DNA of 64,000 nt from Halobacterium hubeiense (GTDB taxonomy: Archaea; Halobacteriota; Halobacteria; Halobacteriales; Halobacteriaceae): positions 372,001 to 436,000 of the forward strand of contig NZ_LN831302.1 of NCBI RefSeq assembly GCF_001488575.1, in the 5' to 3' direction. This document shows, piece after piece, positions 52,462 to 62,510 of this stretch (position 1 is its first letter; every line of letters starts with the position of its first letter). A program made the translations under genes and the position numbers. The notes under the pieces are model-generated. The model was not told where the DNA came from, did not search any database, and was given only the letters and a program-made list of their open reading frames with translations.

Positions 52462-53280
52462 TCACTCCCGGTCGAGGCCGGGGACGACCCGCACGGCGTT
52501 CTTCCCGAACACCTTCCGCATCGCGTCCTCGGTGACGTCCAGCGTCAGAATCTCCATGACGGCGACGTTCGGGTGGGTGGCGGGCGCGCCGCTCCCGAAG
52601 ACGACGCGGTCGGGGTGTTCGACGATGGCGTGTTCGAGGAGTTCGCGGTACCGGACCGCCGCGGTGTCCAGATAGAGGTCCTCGTAGGAGTCGAGCAGCG
52701 AGACGGCCTCGTGCATCAGCTCGCGGTCGAGCGGGTGGCCGCCGAAGTGCGCGAGCACGACGGGGAACTCGCGGTCGAGCAGCGTGTCCTCCAGGGTGCT
52801 CGGCGGGAAGCCCTCGCCGCCGTGGACGAGCACCGGGAGGCCAACGTCGTCGAGCACGTCGAGGACGTCCGGCTCGGGGAGGCCGTCGCGGGTCGGGGCG
52901 AGCTTGAAGCCGTGGAAGCGGTCGTCGTAGGCGTACTGTTCGACGTCCTCGGGGGCGGTCTGCCAGTCCGAGCGGTTCGACCGAAGGTTCTTCAGCCGCG
53001 AGGCGGCGCCGTCCCCCGGGTCGCGGGGGCCGTCGATGCGCGCGAACGCGATGAACGGCCGCTGGACGGCCTGCCGGGCGACCGCGTTGTTCGCGCGGAG
53101 GTAGCCCTGTTCGCCCTTCCGCGGCCCGGGGAAGACCACCGAGCGGACGACGCCGGCCTGGTGCATCTCGCGTTCGAGGTCCTCGCCGTCGATAGTGCGG
53201 CCCCGGACTGGGCGCCCCGGGCCGGCGTGGAGCCGCGCGTGCAGGTCCACAATCCGGAACCCGTGCTCCAGTTCGAGCAT
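52462..53280 (-). CDS. amidohydrolase-2-type metal-dependent hydrolase
   Basis: 272 residues forming a TIM barrel: FRIVDLHARLHAGPG (HxH degraded to DLHAR), later LPVLVHGGEG, VVLAHFGGH and RVVFGSGAPATHPN. The metal ligands HxH are partly altered. Substrate unknown. Convergent with the small membrane gene. Confidence 0.82.
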   Translation of the reverse strand: MLELEHGFRIVDLHARLHAGPGRPVRGRTIDGEDLEREMHQAGVVRSVVFPGPRKGEQGYLRANNAVARQAVQRPFIAFARIDGPRDPGDGAASRLKNLRSNRSDWQTAPEDVEQYAYDDRFHGFKLAPTRDGLPEPDVLDVLDDVGLPVLVHGGEGFPPSTLEDTLLDREFPVVLAHFGGHPLDRELMHEAVSLLDSYEDLYLDTAAVRYRELLEHAIVEHPDRVVFGSGAPATHPNVAVMEILTLDVTEDAMRKVFGKNAVRVVPGLDRE

Positions 53281-53321
53281 ACGCGTAGGTCGCCGGCCGG
53301 GTATTTCGGTGTGACGGTGCC

Positions 53322-54077
53322 CTACAGGGAGAGTTCGACGGGGCTTCCGGGGTCGACGCCGAACGCGTCGTCGCCGCGCCCGCGGTTCACGGCGAGTTCG
53401 ACGTTCCCGTGGCTACCGACGGTCACGACGCGCTCGCCGGGGTCGACGTGCGCGTACGAGGGCTCGACCCGCACGCGGTCGCGGTTCACGCGCACGGAGT
53501 CACCGAAGCGGTCCTCGACGACGCGCCCCGGGAGATTCGTGATGGCGTTCCCGAAGCCGTCCACGACCAGCACCTCGCCGCGCAGCACGTCGCCCGTGAG
53601 GTCCGGGTCGGGGAACTCGACGGTCGCGTAGTCCTCGAGCGGCTCGTAGCCCGGGTAGTCGTCGAATACCTCGACGCCGCGCTCGTGGACGTCCGCGGCG
53701 GCGGGCGCGAACACGTCCCGGCCGTGGAACGTCGAACTCGCGGGGTCCTCGACTTCGATTTCGAACACCTCCACGTCCTCGGCGAGCCGTCGCGCCGCGG
53801 GAATCGCGACGCCGTTGTCCGGCGCGACGACGGCGTGACGGCCGGCGCGCACGACCACCGCCTTCCGGTCGGTGCCGACGCCCGGGTCGACGACGACGAG
53901 GTGGACCGCCGGCGGGAAGTACGGCAGCACCTCGCGCAGCCAGAACGCCGTCGCGCGCACGTCCTGCCGCGGGAAGTCGTGCGCGACGTCCACGAGGCGC
54001 GCGTCCGTCGACTGGAGGACCACACCCTTCATCGCCGCCGGGTACGGCGTCCCGAAGTCGGAACTCAGCGTTATCAT
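53322..54077 (-). CDS. SAM hydroxide adenosyltransferase (DUF62-type)
   Basis: 251 residues. Start MITLSSDFGTPYPAAMKGVV with catalytic Asp (SDFG), DPGVGTDRKAVVV, STFHGRDVFAPAAA and the C-terminal beta domain (GNAITNLPG). These enzymes cleave SAM to adenosine and methionine with water, related to fluorinases. ATG 54077; downstream of nadM by a 30-base gap. Confidence 0.9.
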   Translation of the reverse strand: MITLSSDFGTPYPAAMKGVVLQSTDARLVDVAHDFPRQDVRATAFWLREVLPYFPPAVHLVVVDPGVGTDRKAVVVRAGRHAVVAPDNGVAIPAARRLAEDVEVFEIEVEDPASSTFHGRDVFAPAAADVHERGVEVFDDYPGYEPLEDYATVEFPDPDLTGDVLRGEVLVVDGFGNAITNLPGRVVEDRFGDSVRVNRDRVRVEPSYAHVDPGERVVTVGSHGNVELAVNRGRGDDAFGVDPGSPVELSL

Positions 54078-54107
54078 GTCTCGGGCTTGCGGCGCCGTCG
54101 TTGAAAA

Positions 54108-54635
54108 CTACTCGGCGGGGGTGTCGCCCGCGTCCGTGTCGCTGACCTTCTGGATGCGGTCGACGCCGTCTATCTCGTCGATGACGTCCGCGACCGGCTT
54201 CGGAACGAGCTCGCGCCAGTCGCCGCCCTCCGCCATCCGGCGCCGAATCTCGGTGCCCTCGAGGACGTCGCGCTCGAACATCGGGGACTGGCGGACCTCG
54301 ATGCCGGCCTCGTCGAACAGCCGAATCACGAGAGGATTGTTCGAGTACGCCACGTCGAAGTTTGGGCTCATCGACTGGACGTGGCTCACCCAGACCGCGT
54401 TCCGGTCCAAGTCCTCGATGGGGACGGCGTACGTCACGAGGTCGAAGTCCACCAGCGACTTCGTTATCATCATGATGCGCTCGCCCGCGGTGAACGGGTT
54501 CCGGGTGCTGTGGGAGTCGCCGGCGCTCCCGATGCCGACGACGAGCTCGTCGACCTCGGTGGCAATCTGCTCGACGACGCGGTGGTGGCCGTTGTGGTAC
54601 GGCTGGAAGCGACCGATGTAGAACCCGCGGGTCAT
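54108..54635 (-). CDS. nadM: nicotinamide-nucleotide adenylyltransferase
   Basis: 175 residues: YIGRFQPYHNGHHRVVEQIATEVDEL holds the HxGH nucleotidyltransferase motif, and MFERDVLEGTEIRRRM the ISSTxxR-like end. It makes NAD from NMN and ATP. ATG 54635 (MTRGFYIGRF) is preferred because an ATG 11 codons earlier adds non-family sequence. Same strand and close to the SAM hydrolase gene. Confidence 0.93.
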   Translation of the reverse strand: MTRGFYIGRFQPYHNGHHRVVEQIATEVDELVVGIGSAGDSHSTRNPFTAGERIMMITKSLVDFDLVTYAVPIEDLDRNAVWVSHVQSMSPNFDVAYSNNPLVIRLFDEAGIEVRQSPMFERDVLEGTEIRRRMAEGGDWRELVPKPVADVIDEIDGVDRIQKVSDTDAGDTPAE

Positions 54636-54841
54636 TGCCTCAACTCGAAACACCCCGTCAGCGCCCATAAGAATGGCGAGTTCGGCGCCGCCGGCGGGAC
54701 GGCCGCGCTGGCGCCGCTCGCCGAAACCCTGTTCCCGTGATTGAGGCCTCGAAACCGGGTAATACGGCCGGTTAAGCGTTCCATCGAGGGAGAAAGTATA
54801 TCAGTCGCCCGTCCGTGTTTTCACGTGTCGAAACCACTTCT

Positions 54842-56914
54842 ATGAGCAACGAATCGACTGACGACGAGCCCCACCACGACGACCCGGACGCCGACGCCCC
54901 CGAGGAGGGCGAGGAGTCGGCGCCCGAGCCTGCCGAGCCCCTCGACGAGCTTGACGACCTCGGCAGCGAGGTCGGCGTGGAAGGCGACGTCTCGATCAAC
55001 GAGGACGACGCCGAGGACGACCTGCTTGGCGGCCTCGAAATCCCGGACACCTCCGCCATCGAGGTGCCCGACCGGCTGGTCGACCAGGTCATCGGTCAGT
55101 CCGAGGCCCGCGACATCATCATGCGGGCGGCCAAACAGCACCGCCACGTGATGATGATCGGCTCCCCGGGGACGGGGAAGTCGATGCTCGCGAAGGCGAT
55201 GAGCCACCTCCTCCCGAAGGAGAACCTCCAGGACGTTCTCGTCTACAACAACCCGGACGACTCCAACGAGCCGAAAGTCCGGACCGTCCCCGCCGGGAAG
55301 GGCGAACAGATCGTCGAAGCCCACCAGGAGGAAGCCCGCAAGCGCAACCAGATGCGGTCGTTCCTCATGTGGATCATCATCCTGCTCGTCGTGGGCTATG
55401 CGCTGTTCATGGCCCACAACGTCCTGCTGGGCGTGCTCGCGGCCGGCGTCATCTATCTGGCGTTCCGCTACACCGACCGCGGCGGCGACGCGATGGTGCC
55501 GAAGCTCCTCATCAACAACGCCGACAGCCAGACCGCGCCCTTCGAGGACGCCACCGGCGCCCACGCCGGCGCGCTGCTCGGCGACGTCCGCCACGACCCG
55601 TTCCAGTCCGGCGGCATGGGGACGCCGAGCCACGAGCGCGTCGAGGCCGGCGCCATCCAGAAGTCCCACAAGGGCGTGCTGTTCGTCGACGAGATCAACA
55701 CGCTCGACGTCCGCAGCCAGCAGAAGCTCATGACGGCGATTCAGGAGGGCGAGTTCTCCATCACCGGTCAGTCCGAACGCAGTTCGGGCGCGATGGTGCA
55801 GACTGAGCCCGTGCCGTGTGACTTCATCATGGTCGCGGCCGGGAACATGGACGCGATGGAGAACATGCACCCCGCGCTGCGCTCCCGGATTCGGGGGTAC
55901 GGCTACGAGGTGTACATGGACGACACCATCGAGGACACCCCGGAGATGCGCCGGAAGTACGCGCGCTTCGTCGCCCAGGAGGTCGAGAAGGACGGCCAGC
56001 TCCCGCACTTCGACGACGACGCGGTCCGGGAGCTCATCCTCGAGGCGAAGCGCCGCGCCGGCCGCAAGGACCACCTCACGCTCGAACTGCGTGACCTCGG
56101 TGGGCTCGTGCGGGTCGCCGGCGACATCGCGCGGTCGAAGGGCAACGAGCTCACGACCCGCGACGACGTCCTGCAGGCGAAGAAGCGCTCGCGGTCCATC
56201 GAACAGCAGTTCGTGGACAACTACATCGAGCGCCGCAAGGACTACGAGCTGGGCACCTCCGAGCAGGAGGCCGTCGGCCGCGTGAACGGCCTCGCGGTCA
56301 TGGGCGGCGACTCCGGCATCATGCTGCCCGTGATGGCCGAGATTACGCCCGCCCAGAGCCAGGAGGAGGGCCGCATCTACGCGACCGGCCAGCTCAAGGA
56401 GATGGCCGAGGAGGCCGTCGAGAACGTCTCCGCCATCATCAAGAAGTTCAGCGACGAGAACATGTCCGAGAAGGACGTGCACATCCAGTTCGTCCAGACC
56501 GGCGAGGGCGGCGTCGACGGCGACTCCGCCTCCATCACGGTCGCGACGGCGGTCATCAGCGCGCTCGAAGACATCCCCGTCGCGCAGGACCTCGCGATGA
56601 CCGGGAGCCTCTCGGTCCGCGGGGACGTGCTGCCGGTCGGCGGCGTCACGCACAAGATCGAGGCCGCCGCGAAGGCCGGCTGCAAGCGCGTCATCATTCC
56701 GAAGGCCAACGAGCAGGACGTGATGATCGAGGACGAGTACCGGGAGCAGATCGAGATCATCCCGGTCTCGCACATCAGCGAAGTCCTCGACGTCGCGCTC
56801 GTCGGCGAACCCGAGAAGGACTCGCTGGTCGCCCGCCTCAAGTCCATCACCGGCAAGGCCCTCGAAGGCCAGACGGAGTCCGGTACGACCGGCGGCTCGC
56901 CCAGTCCGCAATAG
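54842..56914 (+). CDS. archaeal Lon protease, membrane-bound (LonB)
   Basis: 690 residues. Acidic N-terminus (1-70), Walker A GSPGTGKS at 107-114, two membrane helices inserted in the AAA+ domain (about 175-220, beginning [16 protein letters not shown]), Walker [11 protein letters not shown], sensor, then the protease domain with the Ser-Lys dyad in [19 protein letters not shown] and [25 protein letters not shown]. In haloarchaea this AAA+ protease is essential and controls membrane protein quality. Start ATG 54842. Confidence 0.96.
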   Translation: MSNESTDDEPHHDDPDADAPEEGEESAPEPAEPLDELDDLGSEVGVEGDVSINEDDAEDDLLGGLEIPDTSAIEVPDRLVDQVIGQSEARDIIMRAAKQHRHVMMIGSPGTGKSMLAKAMSHLLPKENLQDVLVYNNPDDSNEPKVRTVPAGKGEQIVEAHQEEARKRNQMRSFLMWIIILLVVGYALFMAHNVLLGVLAAGVIYLAFRYTDRGGDAMVPKLLINNADSQTAPFEDATGAHAGALLGDVRHDPFQSGGMGTPSHERVEAGAIQKSHKGVLFVDEINTLDVRSQQKLMTAIQEGEFSITGQSERSSGAMVQTEPVPCDFIMVAAGNMDAMENMHPALRSRIRGYGYEVYMDDTIEDTPEMRRKYARFVAQEVEKDGQLPHFDDDAVRELILEAKRRAGRKDHLTLELRDLGGLVRVAGDIARSKGNELTTRDDVLQAKKRSRSIEQQFVDNYIERRKDYELGTSEQEAVGRVNGLAVMGGDSGIMLPVMAEITPAQSQEEGRIYATGQLKEMAEEAVENVSAIIKKFSDENMSEKDVHIQFVQTGEGGVDGDSASITVATAVISALEDIPVAQDLAMTGSLSVRGDVLPVGGVTHKIEAAAKAGCKRVIIPKANEQDVMIEDEYREQIEIIPVSHISEVLDVALVGEPEKDSLVARLKSITGKALEGQTESGTTGGSPSPQ

Positions 56915-56918
56915 GACC

Positions 56919-56969
56919 TTTTTGCTGCACTCGTTCGGGCGTTAACGCGCCCTCACTCGCTGGCAAAAA
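56919..56969. terminator. LonB downstream hairpin region
   Basis: TTTTTGC (56919-56925) pairs with GCAAAAA (56963-56969), enclosing a GGGCG/CGCCC inner stem around GTTAACG. A second hairpin GCGCACC-TTC-GGTGCGC lies at 57000-57016. Between 56970 and 57115 I see no gene, only short tandem GCTCGC-type repeats. Confidence 0.55.
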
Positions 56970-57118
56970 GCTACGCTAAAAAGCCTCGCGGCTCCAGTCG
57001 CGCACCTTCGGTGCGCGGTAGTCGCCGCTCGCCCCGCTCGCTCACTCCGTTCGCTCGCGGTGGGTGTTCTCGCTGCTGACCGCCACTTTTCTACGCGCGT
57101 CCCGCGTGCGCCGACGTG

Positions 57119-57784
57119 ATGGCGTACTGGGTCGCGTTCGCGGCGTTCGTACTGCTTGTGACGGCCGGTCTCGTCGCGCTCACGCGAGCGTCTGCGGGCG
57201 TCGTCGGCGAGGGGACCGACGACCTCGCGGCGGGCGAGTTGCTGCTGCAGACGACGCTCTCGCAGGCTGTCGTCGGCGCGTTGCTGGTCGCGGCGCTGTG
57301 GGTGGCGCGGATTCCCCTCGACGCGCTGGGCGTCGCCGTCTCCGCCGAACTCGTCGCAATCGGCGTGGTCGTGGGGCTCGTGCTCGCGCTCGGGAACGAG
57401 GCCGCGATGCGCGTGCTCGACTCGGCGGGACTGGGCTACGACGAGGCGCTCCGGGAGACGCTGACGCCCGAGGAGACCCGCGGCTGGCTGATTCTGTGCT
57501 GTGTCGCGCTACCCGTCGTCGCGGGCTTCGAGGAGCTGTTGTTCCGCGGGATTCTCGTCGGCGCGCTCTCCGCTGGCTTCGGCGTGTCGCCGTGGGTGCT
57601 GGCGGCCGCGTCGAGCGTCGTGTTCGGGGCGGCGCACACCGCGCAGGGCGCGACCGGCGTCGTCGTCACGACGCTACTGGGGTTCGCGCTCGCTGCGGCG
57701 TACGTCCTCACGGGGAGCCTGCTGGTGGTGTTCGTCGCGCACTACGTCGTGAACGCCGCGGAGTTCGCGGCACACGCCCGGTAG
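57119..57784 (+). CDS. CPBP intramembrane metalloprotease
   Basis: 221 residues (GTG 57116 also possible), seven to eight helices. The CPBP/Abi motifs are VVAGFEELLFRGILVGAL (EExxxR) and SSVVFGAAHTAQG plus VFVAHYVVNA (His ligands). Such proteins cleave membrane substrates in relation to prenyl-processing or immunity. Convergent with the MGMT-like gene. Confidence 0.88.
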   Translation: MAYWVAFAAFVLLVTAGLVALTRASAGVVGEGTDDLAAGELLLQTTLSQAVVGALLVAALWVARIPLDALGVAVSAELVAIGVVVGLVLALGNEAAMRVLDSAGLGYDEALRETLTPEETRGWLILCCVALPVVAGFEELLFRGILVGALSAGFGVSPWVLAAASSVVFGAAHTAQGATGVVVTTLLGFALAAAYVLTGSLLVVFVAHYVVNAAEFAAHAR

Positions 57785-58240
57785 TCAGGACTCCAGCGCG
57801 CGCAGGCGGTCCGCGACTTCCGGGGGTGCGCCGCTGGGGCCGTCGCGGACGCGGTGGTCGGGGACGAACAGCGGGACGGGGTTGCTCGCGAGCGCTTCGC
57901 GGGCGGTCTCGCGGGCGTCGCTGTCCTCGGGGTCCGTGTCGGGCACCATCGAGAGGACGCGCTTGACCGTGACGCGCTCGCCGTACGGAATGTTGCGGAC
58001 GGCTTCGAGGACCTCGCGCTGCTTGGTTGGCACCGTCAGACCGACCTCGACGTCGTCGAAGTCGTCCTCAGCGCCGTCGAAGTACGCGTCCACGCGGTCG
58101 AGCAGCGGGTGCTCTGTGTCGGCGTCAGCGGGCGCGCTCTCGGGGAAGGAGACGCTGATGACGCGGTCGCCCGCGACGCCGAGCTGGACGGCTCTGTCGA
58201 GATACGACGACTCGCGCGCGTAGATGCCGGCCGCAGCCAT
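57785..58240 (-). CDS. alkyltransferase-like (MGMT-fold) protein without catalytic Cys
   Basis: 151 residues from ATG 58240 (MAAAGIYARESSYLDRAVQL). MGMT DNA-binding domain: VPTKQREVLEAVRNIPYGERVTVKRV, then ASNPVPLFVPDHRVRDGPSG. The active-site motif PCHR of O6-alkylguanine transferases reads PDHR at 127-130, so the acceptor Cys is replaced by Asp. It may bind alkylated DNA without repairing it, like ATL proteins. Confidence 0.88.
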   Translation of the reverse strand: MAAAGIYARESSYLDRAVQLGVAGDRVISVSFPESAPADADTEHPLLDRVDAYFDGAEDDFDDVEVGLTVPTKQREVLEAVRNIPYGERVTVKRVLSMVPDTDPEDSDARETAREALASNPVPLFVPDHRVRDGPSGAPPEVADRLRALES

Positions 58241-58346
58241 GTGTCCACGCAGGGGCGACACGGCCTTGTACGTTCGGCCACCGGTGAGTCGAGCGGTCTC
58301 CGGGCGCCCGGACGGCCCCACCGACGCAAGGCTTATGTGCAAACTA

Positions 58347-58360
58347 GTGCATTAATGCAC
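58347..58360. promoter_or_regulatory. trp operator palindrome GTGCATTAATGCAC
   Basis: A perfect 14-bp palindrome five bases before the trpC ATG (58365), with a further half site TGTGCA just upstream and TTATGT (58334) as a possible TATA box. Position over the start of transcription suggests repression of trpCBA, perhaps by a tryptophan-sensing regulator. Confidence 0.7.
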
Positions 58361-58364
58361 AATA

Positions 58365-59120
58365 ATGGACGAAAGTGACGGGCTCGCGCCGGCGGTGCAG
58401 TCCATCCTCGACGCGGCCCGCGAGCGAGAACCGGCCGGCGGCCGGGTGTCGGTGTCCCCGCGGTTGCTGCCGGACGCGCTCGCGGCCGCCGAGGCGGACG
58501 GCCGCGCGCCCACGATTGCGGAAGTGAAACCGACCAGCCCCACCACGGAGGGCGAGCGCGAGGACGACCCGGTCGCGCTCGCCGAGCAGATGGTCGCGGG
58601 CGGCGCGGCCGCGCTCTCCGTGCTCACCGAGCCCGAGCACTTCGGCGGCAGCCCCGCGAACCTCCGCGAGATTCGGGACGCCGTGGACGTGCCCGTGCTC
58701 CGGAAGGACTTCCTGCTGCGGGAAGCCCAGTTGGACGCCGTGGAGGCCGACGTGGTCCTGCTCATCGCGCGCTTCCTCGGCGACGACCTCGAACCGATGC
58801 TCGACGCCGCACGCGAGCGCGGCTTTCAGGCGCTCGTGGAGGTTCACGACCGCACGGAACTCGACCGCGCGGTCGAAGCGGGCGCGGACGTCATCGGCGT
58901 GAACAACCGCGACCTCGCCAAACTGGAGGTGGACCTCTCGACGTTCGAGGACGTGGCGCCCCACGTCCCCGAGGACGTGACGCTGATTGCGGAGAGCGGC
59001 GTGAGCACGCCTGCGGACGTCCGGCGGATGCGAGCGGCGGGCGCGGACGGCCTGCTCGTCGGAAGCGCCATCATGGACGGCGACGTAACCGAGAACACAC
59101 GCACACTGGTGAACGCATGA
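58365..59120 (+). CDS. trpC: indole-3-glycerol phosphate synthase
   Basis: 251 residues, TIM barrel. [15 protein letters not shown] (catalytic Lys), [28 protein letters not shown] (Lys, Glu), [28 protein letters not shown] and [12 protein letters not shown] are the standard motifs. The end overlaps trpB by four bases, first gene of the trpCBA unit. A leaderless start under the palindromic operator is likely. Confidence 0.95.
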   Translation: MDESDGLAPAVQSILDAAREREPAGGRVSVSPRLLPDALAAAEADGRAPTIAEVKPTSPTTEGEREDDPVALAEQMVAGGAAALSVLTEPEHFGGSPANLREIRDAVDVPVLRKDFLLREAQLDAVEADVVLLIARFLGDDLEPMLDAARERGFQALVEVHDRTELDRAVEAGADVIGVNNRDLAKLEVDLSTFEDVAPHVPEDVTLIAESGVSTPADVRRMRAAGADGLLVGSAIMDGDVTENTRTLVNA

Positions 59121-60424
59121 GTGGAAATCAGGAGTCGACGACGGGCGCACAGTCGGGGACGCGGGCCGGGAAGTTCGGCGACTACGGCGGCCAGTACGTC
59201 CCCGAAGTGTTGATGCCGGCGGTTGAGGAGCTGGCGGACGCCTACCAGCGCTACGTCCTCGAGAACGAGGACGGCTTCGTGGACGACTTCCGCCAGCGCA
59301 TCCGGGAGTTCGGCGGGCGACCCACCCCCCTCTCGCACGCCGAGAACCTCTCGGAGCGCTACGGCTTCGACGTCTACCTCAAGCGCGAGGACCTGCTGCA
59401 CGGCGGCGCGCACAAGCTCAACAACGCGCTCGGGCAGGTGTTGCTCGCGAAGTACATGGGCAAGGAGCGCATCGTCGCCGAGACCGGCGCCGGCCAGCAC
59501 GGCACCGCGACCGCGATGGCCTGTGCGTACCTCGACATGCCCTGCGAGATTTACATGGGCCGCACGGACGTCAACCGCCAGCGGCCGAACGTCTTCCGGA
59601 TGCGCATCCACGATGCCGAGGTCAACCCCGTTGACGTCGGGTCGGGCACGCTCAAGGAGGCAATCAACGAGACGATGCGGGACTGGGCGACGAACGTCGA
59701 GGACACCCACTACGTCATCGGCTCCGTGGTGGGGCCCCACCCGTTCCCGGCGATGGTCCGGGATTTCCAGTCGGTCATCAGCGAGGAGATGCGCGAGCAG
59801 TCCCGCGAGAAACTCGGCGGCCTCCCGGAGGCGGTCATCGCGTGCGCGGGCGGCGGGTCGAACACGATGGGCGCGTTCTCCGCGTTCGTCGGCAGCGCAG
59901 AACTCCCGGGTGCGCCCGAGGGGACGCACGAGCCCGCGCCGGACGTGGACCTGCTCGCCGTCGAGGCCGGCGGCTCCAGCCTCGGCGTGGACAAGGCGGA
60001 GGGGTACGCGCCGAACTCCGCGAGCCTCTCGACGGGGACGGAGGGCGTCCTCCACGGCGCGCGCACGAAGCTCCTCCAGACGGAGGAGGGCCAAATCGTC
60101 GAGTCCCACTCCGTGAGCGCGGGGCTGGACTACGCGGGCGTCGGCCCGGAGCTGGCGCACCTCGTGGACGAGGGCCGCATCGAGCCCGTGAACGTCGACG
60201 ACGACGCCGCGCTCGAAGCGTTCCACCGGCTCTCCCGCGAGGAGGGCATCATCCCCGCGCTCGAATCGAGTCACGCCGTCGCCTACTTAGAGGAGTACGA
60301 AGGTGACGGCCCCGTGGTGGTGAACGTCTCCGGGCGCGGCGACAAGGACCTCGACACGGTCATCGAGGAGTCCACCGCGCGCGACGTCGCCGGCGCGCCC
60401 ACGATGGAGGTGTTCGAGGAGTGA
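59117..60424 (+). CDS. trpB: tryptophan synthase beta subunit
   Basis: 435 residues. [17 protein letters not shown]-like start, PLP lysine in [32 protein letters not shown], and [15 protein letters not shown]. It condenses indole with serine. The TrpB1 type, matched with trpA next. An N-terminal 20-residue extension is usual in haloarchaea. Confidence 0.96.
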   Translation: MSGNQESTTGAQSGTRAGKFGDYGGQYVPEVLMPAVEELADAYQRYVLENEDGFVDDFRQRIREFGGRPTPLSHAENLSERYGFDVYLKREDLLHGGAHKLNNALGQVLLAKYMGKERIVAETGAGQHGTATAMACAYLDMPCEIYMGRTDVNRQRPNVFRMRIHDAEVNPVDVGSGTLKEAINETMRDWATNVEDTHYVIGSVVGPHPFPAMVRDFQSVISEEMREQSREKLGGLPEAVIACAGGGSNTMGAFSAFVGSAELPGAPEGTHEPAPDVDLLAVEAGGSSLGVDKAEGYAPNSASLSTGTEGVLHGARTKLLQTEEGQIVESHSVSAGLDYAGVGPELAHLVDEGRIEPVNVDDDAALEAFHRLSREEGIIPALESSHAVAYLEEYEGDGPVVVNVSGRGDKDLDTVIEESTARDVAGAPTMEVFEE

Positions 60425-61251
60425 CCCGCAGCGAGATTCGCGACGCGTTCGCCGACGAACCCGCGCTCGTCTCCTACGTCGCCGCCGGCGACCCGAGCGC
60501 GGAAGCCACGAAGGAGTACGTGCAGGCGCTCGTGGACGGCGGCACGGACGTCGTGGAACTCGGCCTGCCGTTCTCGGAGCCTGTCGCGGAGGGCACCACG
60601 ATTCAGAACGCCATCAAGCGCGCGCTCGACGCCGGGATGACGCCGGACGCCTACCTCGACCTCGTGCGCGAGCTGGACGTCGAGGTGCCGGTCGTCTGCA
60701 TGACGTACTACAACCTCATCTACCAGTACGGTAGCGAGCCCGGCCCCGAGGAGTTCGTCGAAGCGGCCGCGGACGCGGGTATCTCCGGGTTCGTCGTCCC
60801 CGACCTCCCCGTGAACGAGTCCGAGGCGATGTACGAGGCGTGCCGCGAGCACGGTCTCGACCTGATTTTCATCGTGGCGCCGACGACGACGCCCGAGCGC
60901 CTCGAATCGATGCTCGACCGCACCACCGGGTTCGTCTACGTGCAGGGGCGCCTCGGCACGACGGGCGCCCGCGACGAGGTGAGCGCGGACACGCCCGAGG
61001 CGCTCGAACGCCTGCAGGACGCCGACGTCCCGAAGGCCGTCGGGTTCGGCATCTCGTCGGGCGAGCAGGCCCGCGAGGTCGTCGCCAGCGGCGCCGACGG
61101 CGTCATCGTCGGGAGCGCGTACGTGGACATCATCGCCGAGGGCGTCGAGGACGACCTCTCCACGGCGGAGGTGGCCGACCGCCTCGAAGCGCTCGCCGCG
61201 GAACTCAAAGCGGGGGCGCGGAAGGGCCTGCCCGAACCGGAACGCAAATAG
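60421..61251 (+). CDS. trpA: tryptophan synthase alpha subunit
   Basis: 276 residues. YVAAGDPS start, [10 protein letters not shown]-like (catalytic Glu), [11 protein letters not shown] (Asp), [32 protein letters not shown] and [10 protein letters not shown] are the alpha subunit signatures. Releases indole from indoleglycerol phosphate. GTG start overlaps trpB stop. Confidence 0.95.
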   Translation: MTRSEIRDAFADEPALVSYVAAGDPSAEATKEYVQALVDGGTDVVELGLPFSEPVAEGTTIQNAIKRALDAGMTPDAYLDLVRELDVEVPVVCMTYYNLIYQYGSEPGPEEFVEAAADAGISGFVVPDLPVNESEAMYEACREHGLDLIFIVAPTTTPERLESMLDRTTGFVYVQGRLGTTGARDEVSADTPEALERLQDADVPKAVGFGISSGEQAREVVASGADGVIVGSAYVDIIAEGVEDDLSTAEVADRLEALAAELKAGARKGLPEPERK

Positions 61252-61275
61252 CCGACCGTTTGCTACTCACTACCA

Positions 61276-62070
61276 ATGACACCAGGGAAGACAGCGCGAC
61301 TCGACCGCATCGGCCGGGATGGCCGATTCGTCACCATCCCGATGGACCACGGAATCACACTCGGCGCGGTAGACGGCCTCGTCGACATCGAATCCACCAT
61401 CGACGACGTCACGAGCAGCGGCGCCGACGCCGTCCTCACCCAGAAGGGCATCGCGCCCCGCGTCCACGAGAACAACAACGACGCCGGCTACATCGTCCAC
61501 CTCAACGCATCCACGTCTATCGGCCCCGACTCCAACGACAAGCGCATGACCGGCACCGTCGAGGAAGCGGTGCGGGCGGGCGCCGACGCCGTCTCCTTCC
61601 ACATCAACGTCGGTAGCGACCACGAACCCGACCAGATTACGCAGCTCGCGGAAGTCGTCGACGACGCCCACGACCTCGGGATGCCCGTGCTCGCGATGGC
61701 GTACGCCCGCGGCCCGGGCGTCGACGAGCACGACGCCGAGAGCCTCGGGCACGCCGTCCGGCTCGCGGAGGAACTCGGCGCGGACCTCGTGAAGACCGCC
61801 TACTCGGGGAGCCGCGAGAGCTTCGAGCGCGTCGTCGAGTCCACGAGCAAACCGGTCATCATCGCCGGCGGCAGCCCCGACGGCGACCGCGAGACCCTCC
61901 AGGACGTCCGCGACGCGATAGACGCCGGCGCCGCCGGCGTCTCCACTGGTCGCACTGTCTTCCAGCACGACGACCCCGGCGCGATGACCGCCGCCATCGC
62001 CGCCGTGGTCCACGAGGACGCCACGCCCGACGAGGCGCTCCGCGAGGCCGGCCTCCCCATCGAAGCCTGA
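61276..62070 (+). CDS. ADH synthase (2-amino-3,7-dideoxy-D-threo-hept-6-ulosonate synthase)
   Basis: 264 residues of the DhnA/class I aldolase family. VTIPMDHGITLGAVDGL, GIAPRVHENN and ADLVKTAYSG with catalytic Lys; KPVIIAGGSP. It makes the precursor that replaces DAHP in archaea. It lies 24 bases after trpA, so aromatic synthesis is clustered. Confidence 0.93.
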   Translation: MTPGKTARLDRIGRDGRFVTIPMDHGITLGAVDGLVDIESTIDDVTSSGADAVLTQKGIAPRVHENNNDAGYIVHLNASTSIGPDSNDKRMTGTVEEAVRAGADAVSFHINVGSDHEPDQITQLAEVVDDAHDLGMPVLAMAYARGPGVDEHDAESLGHAVRLAEELGADLVKTAYSGSRESFERVVESTSKPVIIAGGSPDGDRETLQDVRDAIDAGAAGVSTGRTVFQHDDPGAMTAAIAAVVHEDATPDEALREAGLPIEA

Positions 62071-62098
62071 TAGCTCGTCGCTCTCGTTCTCCTCGCGT

Positions 62099-62398
62099 TC
62101 AGATATCGGCGTACGCGACCTGCCACGCCGCCGGGAGGGCGTCGAGGGCGCTCCGGAACTCCGTGGTGGCGAGCCCGTAGAACTTCTCGCGGCCGACCGC
62201 CGTCCGCACGCGCACGACGACCGTGTGGTCGGTCGCCTCGAAGGCGGTCAGCGAGCCGCCGCCCGCGCGTTCCAGGTGCGCGCACTCGGGCTTCCGGTCG
62301 ACGAGTTCGCTCCCGAGGTCCCAGCTGAGCGATTCCGCGGCGTCCAGCGGGAACGGGACGCGCTCGCTCATGAAGCGGCCCTGTCCACTCGTTGCCAT
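62099..62398 (-). CDS. 99-residue conserved haloarchaeal protein
   Basis: ATG 62398 is preferred over one at 62437: a GGAGGT ribosome-binding site lies eight bases upstream, and TTTATACT sits about 25-30 bases before. The sequence is beta-rich: ESLSWDLGSELVDRKPECAHLERAGGGSLTAFEATDHTVVVRVRTAVGREKFYGLATTEF. Function unknown. Confidence 0.7.
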   Translation of the reverse strand: MATSGQGRFMSERVPFPLDAAESLSWDLGSELVDRKPECAHLERAGGGSLTAFEATDHTVVVRVRTAVGREKFYGLATTEFRSALDALPAAWQVAYADI

Positions 62399-62510
62399 AC
62401 CACGACCTCCGTAGTTCAGCAGTATAAATCGTGTCATATCGGCACACGCGCCGCCAGCAAGTACGGGGCGCTCCGGTACGCTTTAGGCCGCACCACGTCT
62501 CCATCCGGCA

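Noticed and set aside
54821-56911. A 696-codon minus-strand frame inside LonB
   Set aside because: LonB is certain, with P-loop, membrane helices and catalytic dyad.
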